Positions 53,097 through 61,042 of a stretch of 64,000 bases of DNA are shown here, one piece after another (within the stretch, counting starts at the first letter, position 1; every line of letters begins with the position of its first letter). Source of the DNA: Paraburkholderia podalyriae. Lineage in GTDB: Bacteria; Pseudomonadota; Gammaproteobacteria; Burkholderiales; Burkholderiaceae. A program made the translations under genes and the position numbers. The notes beneath the pieces were generated by a model. That model did no database searches. It had not been told where the DNA came from and saw only the letters and a program-made list of their open reading frames with translations. The stretch covers positions 1 to 64,000 of the forward strand of contig NZ_VZQQ01000012.1 of NCBI RefSeq assembly GCF_014397785.1, written 5' to 3'.

Positions 53097-55937
53097 ATGA
53101 ACGACCGACTCGAGCACTATCACCGCAAACGCCGCTTCGAGGACACGCCGGAGCCGGCCGGCGCGACGACCCCCAAGCGCGCCGCGAGCAAGACCGGCAG
53201 GAGCGCCACGCGTGCCGCGCCCGACGCGCTGTCCTACGTGATCCAGGAGCACCACGCACGGCGTCTGCACTACGACTTCCGGCTCGAACTGAACGGCGCG
53301 CTGCTGTCGTGGGCGATTCCGAAGGGGCCGAGCCTCGACCCCTCGGTCAAGCGGCTCGCGGTGCACGTCGAGGATCATCCGGTCGAATACGGTACGTTCG
53401 AGGGCGAGATTCCGCCCGGCAACTACGGCGCGGGTACCGTGATCGTGTGGGATCGCGGCACCTGGGAGCCGGCGGGCAGCGCGGCCGAAGCCGCGCGATC
53501 GTACGCGGCCGGCAAGCTCAAGTTTCATTTGCACGGCGAGAAGCTGCACGGCGGCTGGACGCTAGTACGCAGCCATATGCGCGGCAGCGGCGACAAGGAA
53601 CAATGGCTGCTGATCAAGGAGCGCGACGAGCAGGCGCGCGACGAAAGCGACTACGACGTGCTGGAAAAGCTGCCGGGCAGCGTGCTGGCCGACGGGCCTT
53701 CGAAACGCAGGAGCACGAAGCAAGCGAAGGCGGACACGAAAGCAGACACGAAAGCGTCGGGCGACGGCAAAGCCACGAGCCCAGGCAAGCCGGCGCGATC
53801 CGCATCCTCGCGCCGCGTGGCCGATCCCAAACGCCCCGACATCGTCGCGACGCGCAGCGCGCAGTCGCTACGCGAACTCGCCGCGTCGCCATCGATAGAA
53901 GGCGCGGTCAAAGCCGCATTGCCCGCGAGCCTGACGCCGGAGCTGGCGACGCTGGTCGACAGCGCGCCGCCAGGCGACGACTGGCTCTACGAAATCAAGT
54001 TCGACGGCTACCGCGTGCTCGCGCGCATCGACCATGCATCGAAAGCGAAGGGCGGTGCCGTCAGCGTGTTGACGCGCAACGGCAACGACTGGACCGCGAA
54101 GTTCAGCAAGCAGGTCGAGGCCTTCGCATCACTCGACGTGCAAAGCGCGTGGCTCGACGGCGAAGCGGTCGTGCTCGATGAACGCGACGTGCCCAACTTC
54201 CAGTTGCTGCAAAACGCGTTCGACGCGAATCGCCCGCAGGACATTGTGATCTATCTGTTCGATCTGCCGTTCCTGAATGGCTACGACCTGCGCGGCGTAC
54301 CGCTCGAACAGCGTCGCGCAATCTTGCACGCGCTGCTCGAAGGCGTCGACGATCGGGTGCTGCGCTTCTCGAACGACTTCGCGTTCAGCGCTGACGAACT
54401 GCTCAAGAGCGCGTGCGACATGGCGCTCGAAGGCATCATCGGCAAGCGGCGTGACAGCAGCTATGTGTCGGGCCGCTCGCCGTCATGGATCAAGCTGAAG
54501 TGCCGGCGCCGCCAGGAGTTCGTGATCGGCGGGTACTCGGAGCCTGGGGGCAGCCGCGCGGCGTTCGGCGCGCTGCTGCTTGGGGTCTATGACGGCGATG
54601 GACGGCTGCGGTACGCGGGGCGCGTCGGCACGGGCTTCGACGCCGCGCTGCTGCGCTCGGTCAAACAGGCGCTCGATGCGCACCCGAGCAAGCGCATGCC
54701 ATTCGCGAGCGCGCCGAGCGAGCGCAGCCGCACGCCCGTGCATTGGGTCGAGCCGGTGCTCGTCGCCGAATGCAACTTCGCCGAATGGACCAGCGACGGC
54801 ATCGTGCGCCAGGCGTCGTTCGTCAGCCTGCGCGACGACAAACCGGCGCGCCAGATCGTCAGGGAAACCGCCCGACAAGGAGCCGACGTGCAACAGCAAA
54901 CCGAAACCGCTTCCGACGATACGTCGCAAACAGGCGCGCCGAAAAAGCGCGTGGCTAAAAAGACCGCCGACACCGCGAAGACCGCCAGGGCCGCCGCCAC
55001 GGAAAGCGCGCCGGCCCGAACCACGGCAACCCGCTCGCGCGCGCACAGCGAAATTGCCGGCGTGCGCATCTCGCATCCCGATCGCGTGATCGACAAAAGC
55101 AGCGGCGCAAGCAAGCTCGAACTGGTGCAGTACTACGAATCGATCGCCGAATGGATGCTGCCGCATTTGCGCGAGCGGCCCGTCGCGCTGGTGCGCGCGC
55201 CCGAGGATATCGGCGGCGAGCTGTTCTTCCAGAAGCACAGTCAGAAGCTGGCGATTCCGCACGTCACGCAGCACGAGGGACTCGATCCGGGGCATCCACC
55301 GCTGATCACGATCGACACGCCCGCCGCGCTGGTCGGCGCCGCGCAGATGGGCACCGTAGAATTTCATACGTGGAATGCGGTCGCGTCGAATATCGAAATG
55401 CCCGATCGCGTGGTGTTCGACCTCGATCCGGACCCGTCGCTCGGCTGGGAACGCATGGTCGAGGCCGCGCAACTGACCCGCTCGCTGCTCGACGAACTGG
55501 GCCTGAAGTCGTTCTGCAAGACGAGCGGCGGCAAGGGCTTGCACGTGATCGTACCGCTCGCGAAGCAGGCCGGCTGGGACGAAGTGAAGGCTTTCTCACA
55601 GGCGGTCGCGCAGCATATGGCGACGACGTTGCCGCAGTACTTCAGCGCAAAGATGGGCGCGCAGAATCGCAAGAAGAAAATTTTCATCGACTATCTGCGC
55701 AACAACCGCGGCTCGAGCACGGTGGCCGCATTCTCGGTGCGCGCGCGGCCGGGGCTAGGCGTGTCGGTGCCGCTCGCGTGGGACGAACTCGACAGCACGA
55801 CTAGCGGTGATCAATGGAACATCCGCAACGTCCACGAGCGCGTGGACGGCCTCGGACGCGACCCGTGGGCCGCCTACGCGCAGACGCGTCAGCGCATCAC
55901 CGCGGCGATAAAAAAACGTCTGGGCGACGCGCGATGA
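53097..55937 (+). CDS. ligD: ATP-dependent DNA ligase D (phosphoesterase-ligase-polymerase)
   Basis: Multidomain end-joining enzyme of 946 residues. Order: 3'-phosphoesterase (residues about 45-185; His52, His53, His58 and Asp60 in EHHARRLHYDFRLELNG), a Lys/Ser-rich linker (about 198-255), ATP-dependent ligase with the adenylated Lys301 in YEIKFDGYRVLARI and OB fold (to about 590), a second Ala/Thr/Lys linker (about 592-648), then a primase-like polymerase with DLDPDPS (Asp775 and Asp777) and KTSGGKGLHVIVPL. The PE-LIG-POL order is the Pseudomonas type, the reverse of Mycobacterium POL-PE-LIG. It pairs with the upstream ku. Confidence 0.96.
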   Translation: MNDRLEHYHRKRRFEDTPEPAGATTPKRAASKTGRSATRAAPDALSYVIQEHHARRLHYDFRLELNGALLSWAIPKGPSLDPSVKRLAVHVEDHPVEYGTFEGEIPPGNYGAGTVIVWDRGTWEPAGSAAEAARSYAAGKLKFHLHGEKLHGGWTLVRSHMRGSGDKEQWLLIKERDEQARDESDYDVLEKLPGSVLADGPSKRRSTKQAKADTKADTKASGDGKATSPGKPARSASSRRVADPKRPDIVATRSAQSLRELAASPSIEGAVKAALPASLTPELATLVDSAPPGDDWLYEIKFDGYRVLARIDHASKAKGGAVSVLTRNGNDWTAKFSKQVEAFASLDVQSAWLDGEAVVLDERDVPNFQLLQNAFDANRPQDIVIYLFDLPFLNGYDLRGVPLEQRRAILHALLEGVDDRVLRFSNDFAFSADELLKSACDMALEGIIGKRRDSSYVSGRSPSWIKLKCRRRQEFVIGGYSEPGGSRAAFGALLLGVYDGDGRLRYAGRVGTGFDAALLRSVKQALDAHPSKRMPFASAPSERSRTPVHWVEPVLVAECNFAEWTSDGIVRQASFVSLRDDKPARQIVRETARQGADVQQQTETASDDTSQTGAPKKRVAKKTADTAKTARAAATESAPARTTATRSRAHSEIAGVRISHPDRVIDKSSGASKLELVQYYESIAEWMLPHLRERPVALVRAPEDIGGELFFQKHSQKLAIPHVTQHEGLDPGHPPLITIDTPAALVGAAQMGTVEFHTWNAVASNIEMPDRVVFDLDPDPSLGWERMVEAAQLTRSLLDELGLKSFCKTSGGKGLHVIVPLAKQAGWDEVKAFSQAVAQHMATTLPQYFSAKMGAQNRKKKIFIDYLRNNRGSSTVAAFSVRARPGLGVSVPLAWDELDSTTSGDQWNIRNVHERVDGLGRDPWAAYAQTRQRITAAIKKRLGDAR

Positions 55938-56019
55938 GCGCTCGACCGCGTGGCTGAATCCAACCCCGCGAATTCGCTGTGCGCTTAGCGCGTGAACGCG
56001 ATCTCGAAGGAGCAATGGA

Positions 56020-56334
56020 ATGAAGACCCTGCCGCAATCGACAGATGGCGACCCGCAAGTGAACCCGCAAGCCGACCCGCACGCGAAGAAGGATCCGAAG
56101 TCGTTGCAGGAAGCCGCGGTGCCGCTGCCGCATGAAACCGATCAGCATCCGGAGTCGCAGCACGAGGACGAGCCGCGCCATGTCGGCAAGCAGGCGCATG
56201 AAGATATCGAGCACGGGCAGCAGGATACCGACCGCCGCGGCGGCGACGAGTATCAGCAGCGCACGCAGAACGACTCGCATACCGATGTGAACTCGCATCG
56301 CCAGCAGCGCGGCGCGAAGCGCGGCCAGCGCTGA
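56020..56334 (+). CDS. Small highly charged, probably disordered protein downstream of ligD
   Basis: A 104-residue protein with no recognisable domain. It is made almost only of Gln, Asp, Glu, His, Arg, Lys and Pro (for example HETDQHPESQHEDEPRHVGK), with no hydrophobic core and no signal peptide. It is the third gene in line with ku and ligD, 82 bp after ligD, with AAGGAG 8 bp before the ATG. Coding is plausible because of the ribosome site and the even composition without stops. Similar hydrophilic proteins in Burkholderia are annotated as hypothetical. Confidence 0.65.
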   Translation: MKTLPQSTDGDPQVNPQADPHAKKDPKSLQEAAVPLPHETDQHPESQHEDEPRHVGKQAHEDIEHGQQDTDRRGGDEYQQRTQNDSHTDVNSHRQQRGAKRGQR

Positions 56335-56356
56335 CGCCGCGTACCGGGCGTCGCGC

Positions 56357-57325
56357 CTACGCGCCCGCCAGTCCGGCCGGCTCCCGATCCCAATACGGCG
56401 GATCGCCGAGATGCGCGGCGACGAAGTCGATGAACGCGACCGTCTTCGGCGGCACGAACGCGCGGCTCGGGTACACGGCCCAGATCGCGACGTCGTCCGC
56501 GAGCGGATAGCTGTCGAGCACGCTGACGAGCTCGCCGCTGCGCAGATGGCGCGCCACGTCCCATGTCGATTTCAGCGCGATGCCGAAGCCCGCGAGCAGC
56601 GCGTCGCGAATCGCCTCGCCGTTGTCGGTGACGAGGCGGCCGCTCACGCGCACGTCGAGCGTGCCGGCAGGCGTCACGAAGCGCCAGTCGCGCTGCTCCG
56701 ACAGGATGATGCACTCGTGCCGCGCGAGATCCGACGGATGATGCGGCGTGCCGCGCGCGGCCAGATAGGCGGGCGCCGCGCATAGCACGCGGCGGTTGAC
56801 CGCGAGCCGCCGCGCGACCAACGACGAATCCTTCAGCGCGCCGATGCGAATCGCAACATCGATTCCCGCGTCGACCAGATCGACCACCTGATCGGTCAGG
56901 CGCAGATCGACGCTCACGCCCGGATAGCGGCGCAGAAACTCACTGATCACCGGCGACACATACTGACGCCCGAACGACGACGGCATCGACACGCGCAACC
57001 GTCCCTGCGGCTCGGTCTGCGCGCGGCCGACCGATGCGCGCGCGACGGCGGCCGCGTCGAGCAGCGCCCCGGCGCGCGTCATGAACACTTCACCGTCCTG
57101 GGTGAGGCTGATGCGACGCGTGGTCCGATGCAACAGACGCGCGCCGAGCAGCTTTTCGAGTTGCGCGATCCGCGCGCTCGCGACCGCAGCCGACAAGCCG
57201 AACTCGCGCCCGGCCGCTGACACATTGGCGAGCAGAGCGGCGCGCACGAACAGCGCGACGTCGAGCAGATCGAGCCGTTCGCGCTTGCTGGGCAGGGACC
57301 GGCCGGCCGGGTCTGAACGATTCAT
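56357..57325 (-). CDS. LysR-family transcriptional regulator
   Basis: A 322-residue LysR regulator. The N-terminal HTH reads FVRAALLANVSAAGREFGLS, then ARIAQLEKLLGARLLHRTTR. The effector domain contains GRLRVSMPSSFGRQYVSPVI and DLRLTDQVVDLVDAGIDVAI. It diverges from a zinc-independent oxidoreductase gene with a 112-bp gap, the usual arrangement for regulator and target. It belongs to the CrgA-like branch that often senses aromatic or redox-active compounds. Confidence 0.92.
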   Translation of the reverse strand: MNRSDPAGRSLPSKRERLDLLDVALFVRAALLANVSAAGREFGLSAAVASARIAQLEKLLGARLLHRTTRRISLTQDGEVFMTRAGALLDAAAVARASVGRAQTEPQGRLRVSMPSSFGRQYVSPVISEFLRRYPGVSVDLRLTDQVVDLVDAGIDVAIRIGALKDSSLVARRLAVNRRVLCAAPAYLAARGTPHHPSDLARHECIILSEQRDWRFVTPAGTLDVRVSGRLVTDNGEAIRDALLAGFGIALKSTWDVARHLRSGELVSVLDSYPLADDVAIWAVYPSRAFVPPKTVAFIDFVAAHLGDPPYWDREPAGLAGA

Positions 57326-57329
57326 TATT

Positions 57330-57353
57330 CTGAAAAACCAAAAGATGTTTCAG
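57330..57353. promoter_or_regulatory. Dyad in the LysR divergent region, candidate operator
   Basis: CTGAAA (57330-57335) and TTTCAG (57348-57353) form a perfect 6-bp dyad with a 12-bp spacer, just upstream of the LysR start codon in an AT-rich patch. The T-N11-A-like geometry suits a LysR protein. Confidence 0.55.
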
Positions 57354-57437
57354 TGATTATGACTGTTTTATCAAAGTAACAACCATCCTACGATGTGGGT
57401 CGTGTGTGCACTTCAACCGAACCAACCAGGAGCAGCC

Positions 57438-58454
57438 ATGAAAGCCGTCGGACTCTACCGTTATCTGCCGATCGATGACGCCGAAGCGCTCGTCGACATC
57501 GAGATCCCGAAACCCGAAGCGACCGGCCGCGATCTGCTGGTCAAGGTCGAAGCCATTTCCGTGAACCCGGTCGACACCAAGGTGCGCGCGCCGAAAGACA
57601 CCGTCGAAAAGACGCCGCGCGTGCTCGGCTGGGATGCGGCCGGCACTGTCGTCGCAGCCGGGCCCGAGGTCACGCTGTTCGAGGTCGGCGATCCGGTGTT
57701 CTATGCGGGCAGCATTACGCGGCCGGGCGCCAACAGCGAGTTTCATCTGGTGGAAGAACGGATCGTCGGGCACAAGCCGGCGTCGCTCGATTTCACGCAC
57801 GCGGCCGCCTTGCCGCTGACCGCGATCACCGCGTGGGAAGCCTTGTTCGATCGCCTCGGCGTCTCGCCGCAGGGCGCCGACGAAGGCCGCACGGTACTGG
57901 TTTTCGGCGGCGCGGGCGGGGTCGGCTCGATCGGCATCCAGCTCGCGAAGCAGCTCGGCAAGCTGAAGGTGATCGCGACCGCGTCGCGGCCCGAATCGGC
58001 GAAATGGGCACGGGAGCTCGGCGCGGATCACATCGTCAATCACTTCGGCGACCTACCCGCGCAGATGAAGGAGATCGGCATCGAGCAGGTCGACTACGTG
58101 CTGATCTTCAACGACACCGATCCCAATTTCCCGGCCGCCGCGCAGCTGATCAAACCGCAAGGCGGCATCTGCACGATCGTCGAGAACAGCGCCGCGCTGC
58201 CGGTCGACTTGCTGAAGGCGAAGAGCGCCGCGTTTCACTGGGAGTTCATGTTCACGCGCTCGATGTTCGGCACACCCGACATGATCGAGCAGCACAAACT
58301 GCTGACCGAGGTTGCGCGCCTCGTCGATGCGGGCACGTTGCGCACGACGCTCGGCCAGCACCTAGGCGGCATCAACGCCGAGAATCTGCGCCGCGCGCAT
58401 CGGCTGCTCGAACAAGGTCGCGCGATCGGCAAGCTGGTGCTGACCGGCTTTTGA
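57438..58454 (+). CDS. Zinc-independent alcohol dehydrogenase-like oxidoreductase (MDR family)
   Basis: A 338-residue medium-chain dehydrogenase of the bacterial zinc-type alcohol dehydrogenase-like group (YogA/ZADH). The start MKAVGLYRYLPIDDAEALVD and the segment VSVNPVDTKVRAP are typical; the zinc ligands of true alcohol dehydrogenases are missing. The nucleotide-binding turn is FGGAGGVGSIGIQLAKQLG. Members reduce quinones or enals with NADPH. AGGAGC precedes ATG 57438. The divergent LysR gene is the likely regulator. Confidence 0.88.
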   Translation: MKAVGLYRYLPIDDAEALVDIEIPKPEATGRDLLVKVEAISVNPVDTKVRAPKDTVEKTPRVLGWDAAGTVVAAGPEVTLFEVGDPVFYAGSITRPGANSEFHLVEERIVGHKPASLDFTHAAALPLTAITAWEALFDRLGVSPQGADEGRTVLVFGGAGGVGSIGIQLAKQLGKLKVIATASRPESAKWARELGADHIVNHFGDLPAQMKEIGIEQVDYVLIFNDTDPNFPAAAQLIKPQGGICTIVENSAALPVDLLKAKSAAFHWEFMFTRSMFGTPDMIEQHKLLTEVARLVDAGTLRTTLGQHLGGINAENLRRAHRLLEQGRAIGKLVLTGF

Positions 58455-58462
58455 GATGAAAT

Positions 58463-58483
58463 CGACGCGCAGAAAGCGCGTCG
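58463..58483 (+). other. 8-bp hairpin after the oxidoreductase gene
   Basis: CGACGCGC (58463-58470) and GCGCGTCG (58476-58483) pair perfectly with a 5-nt loop, 8 bp beyond the stop. No T-run follows, so it is at most part of a Rho-dependent end. Confidence 0.4.
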
Positions 58484-58687
58484 CCGCAAGCGGGTTAACA
58501 CCCGAGCCGACGCGACACGCGCGGTAGCGCGCTTGGCGTTAGACTGACGACGCAGCATGCCAAAACGGTTGCGTGTCTTGCGGCGCGGCAAGCCGGTACG
58601 AACCGGCCGGTCCCTGGCAGTGCGCGAACAGTGCACAGGCAGTCGCGTCGGCGCGAGCGCGCAGCGGCACAACAACGAGGTGACAGT

Positions 58688-59236
58688 ATGAGCTTGAGCT
58701 TCAAACTCTCCGCCGTTTCCGTTGTCGCTTCTCTCGCCTGCGCACTGGTGCCGGCTGCTCGCGCAGCCACGCCGATCACGGTGACCAACCAGGCCGCGCT
58801 CGACGGTCCGATTCGCTACACCGTTCGCGTCACGTCGAAACAGTTCGGCAATTCCCAGGAGACCCGCACGATCCGCTCCGGCGAATCGGACGACTTCACG
58901 TGGAAGACCGTGCCGCCTGGCGGTCCGGTCGCCGCGACGGACGCGTGCCCGGACTATTCGTCGCTGCCGGTCGACGCGAATGGCGCGATGATCCGCCAGA
59001 CGCAAATTCGCTTCGCGCCGGTGGTGTCGAGCGACGGCACCGCGACCGTGCAGTTGAGCTTCCAGGCCCAGACGCCGCATGGCGTGAAAACCGTGACGAG
59101 CGGCGGCAAGACGCTCAAGTGTCCGAACGATGTGCGCATGAGCCAGATCGTGCGTTTCACGATGCCGGTCAACGGCACGACCAAAACGCTGACGCTGAGC
59201 GACGGCACCGAGGTCGCTGTTACCGCGAAGCGTTGA
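58688..59236 (+). CDS. Secreted hypothetical protein
   Basis: A 182-residue protein with a good signal peptide: MSLSFKLSAVSVVASLACAL ending PAARA before ATPITVT. The mature domain looks beta-rich and contains two Cys (DACPDY and LKCPND) that may form a disulfide. I do not recognise the family with certainty. GAGGTGAC precedes the chosen ATG 58688 by a suitable distance; an earlier in-frame ATG at 58631 gives an arginine-rich leader and is rejected. No operon partner: the next gene is convergent. Confidence 0.75.
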   Translation: MSLSFKLSAVSVVASLACALVPAARAATPITVTNQAALDGPIRYTVRVTSKQFGNSQETRTIRSGESDDFTWKTVPPGGPVAATDACPDYSSLPVDANGAMIRQTQIRFAPVVSSDGTATVQLSFQAQTPHGVKTVTSGGKTLKCPNDVRMSQIVRFTMPVNGTTKTLTLSDGTEVAVTAKR

Positions 59237-59305
59237 ACGCTTGCACGCGCGCGGCCGAGCGTCGCGTGCGCCCAGTGGCACGCGCTGGCGCGTGATGCTG
59301 GCGAG

Positions 59306-60112
59306 TCATCCTTTACGCGCGTCACGCTCAACGAGCCGCGCCGGCAAGAACTGATGCTCGGCCGAAAAGAGTCGCCGGTACGTGAGCAGCACCGCGCCCA
59401 CGGTGCCTAGCGCCGACGCCGCCGCGATCAGAAACATGATGACGATCTGATAGCGCACCGCCTGCAATGGCGACTGCCCGGCTAGCACCTGACCGGTCAT
59501 CATGCCCGGCAAACTGACGACGCCGACCACCGCCATCTGGTTCAACGTCGGCATCATGCCCGCGCGCACCGCCTGGCGCGCCGGCACCTGCGCGGCCTCC
59601 CAGCGCGTCGCGCCGAGCGCGAGCGCCATGTCGACGCGATCGCGCCGCGCGGTCAACTCCTCGGTCATCCGCTCGATGCCAAGCGACACGCCGGTCAGCG
59701 TGTTGCCGAGGATCATGCCGAGAATCGGTATCGCATACTGCGGCGCATACCACGGATGGATGCGGATCACGACGAACAGTCCCACCGCGGCAACCAGCCA
59801 CGAACTGACCCAGATCGATAGCACGCTGTCGGCGCGTTGCCCGGCATAGGTGCGGCTGCCGCGTTGCGCGCCGGCGAAGCCGGCGATCAGCGTCATCACG
59901 ATCATCAGCGGCAGCACGACGTACCAGCGATCGAAACGGAACACCCAGCCGAGCACGTAGCCGATCGCGAGCAGCTGGACGACGGTGCGCACCGCGGCCC
60001 ATGCGAGCTTGCGCTCGAGATCGAGCTTCAGCGCGACCGATACCGCGCCATTCACGACGATCAGCAGCGTCGCGATCGCGACGTCCCACAAGCTCAGATT
60101 CTGCAGGCTCAT
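59306..60112 (-). CDS. fetB: Iron/metal-efflux ABC permease FetB (YbbM) family
   Basis: A 268-residue membrane protein with about seven hydrophobic helices. YAIPILGMILGNTLTGVSLG, GATRWEAAQVPARQAVRAGM and SLPGMMTGQVLAGQSPL are the conserved blocks of the UPF0014/FetB family, which exports iron and protects against peroxide in E. coli. The start overlaps the stop of fetA by ATGA. The role here is inferred from homology. Confidence 0.88.
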   Translation of the reverse strand: MSLQNLSLWDVAIATLLIVVNGAVSVALKLDLERKLAWAAVRTVVQLLAIGYVLGWVFRFDRWYVVLPLMIVMTLIAGFAGAQRGSRTYAGQRADSVLSIWVSSWLVAAVGLFVVIRIHPWYAPQYAIPILGMILGNTLTGVSLGIERMTEELTARRDRVDMALALGATRWEAAQVPARQAVRAGMMPTLNQMAVVGVVSLPGMMTGQVLAGQSPLQAVRYQIVIMFLIAAASALGTVGAVLLTYRRLFSAEHQFLPARLVERDARKG

Positions 60113-60849
60113 GAGCGAGGCTCCCGGGGCAAGTCCGCGGCGGCATGTCGGTCCGCGTCACGCCGCACGGCAGTTTCTTCGGCCAGTACGCCGGCGCACA
60201 TCGTCAGATGCCGTTTGCTCATACGTGCCGCCTGCTCCATATCGTGCGACACCCACATCGACGCGTGGCGTTCCGGCGCGGCATCGAACCACGCCCGCAC
60301 GAGCGCTTCGATTGCGCGCGTCGACGCCGGGTCGAGCGATGCGGTCGGCTCGTCGAGCAGCAGCACTTCGGGCGCGAGTTGCAGCACGCGGATCAGCGCG
60401 GCGATCTGCGCTTCGCCACCCGACAGCTCGCTCGCGCGCTTGCCGAGAAAGTCCTCGCCGCGGCCGGCCTGGATGGCCAGCCCGGCCGCGCGCACGCGAT
60501 CGAAGCGCACATCGCGATACGCGCGTAGCTCGAACGGATAGCGCAGATTGTCTTCGACGCTGCCGTCGATCAGCGCGGGCCGCTGCCGGATATACGCGAC
60601 GCCGCGCCGGTAGCGCGGAATCGCCGCGCGCTCGACCGGCGCGCCATGCCATAGGATACGCCCCGCATCGATCGGATCGAGCAGCGCGAGCGCGCGCAGA
60701 AACACGCTCTTGCCGGAGCCGGACGGTCCGGTAACCGCGACGCGCTCGCCGGCGCGCAGTGCGAAGGTGGTCGGCTGCAACAGCGTCTGGCCGCGCTGCG
60801 CGTCGCGCCGTACGATGCCGTCGGCGAGGACGAAGGGAACATCGGTCAT
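60109..60849 (-). CDS. fetA: ABC transporter ATP-binding protein FetA (YbbL) family
   Basis: A 246-residue ATPase with Walker A GPSGSGKS, signature ELSGGEAQIAALIRVL, Walker B LLLDEPTASLD and a switch His in WVSHDMEQAARMSKR. It is translationally coupled to fetB (ATGA overlap at 60109-60112). The start is uncertain; I use ATG 60849 (MTDVPFVLADGIV). An in-frame ATG at 60906 would add about 19 residues and neither has a strong ribosome site. It likely works with FetB as an iron exporter. Confidence 0.87.
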   Translation of the reverse strand: MTDVPFVLADGIVRRDAQRGQTLLQPTTFALRAGERVAVTGPSGSGKSVFLRALALLDPIDAGRILWHGAPVERAAIPRYRRGVAYIRQRPALIDGSVEDNLRYPFELRAYRDVRFDRVRAAGLAIQAGRGEDFLGKRASELSGGEAQIAALIRVLQLAPEVLLLDEPTASLDPASTRAIEALVRAWFDAAPERHASMWVSHDMEQAARMSKRHLTMCAGVLAEETAVRRDADRHAAADLPREPRS

Positions 60850-61042
60850 GGTTGGAACATCGTGGGGAGCGGGTACTGGTCGGTCTGTCGGAAAAGCGTG
60901 CGCCATGATAAAACGACGAGGCGCGACGAGGCGCGACAACGCACGAAAACGCACGACAAGCAGCGCGGCGATTCATGGTCGCGCGCCGGGCACGATAACT
61001 GCTGCATCGTGCACAACGTAGAAAAATACGCGGAGCCTTTCA

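Noticed and set aside
52410..53549. A long minus-strand frame across ku and ligD
   Set aside because: Antisense shadow; both sense genes have full domain signatures.
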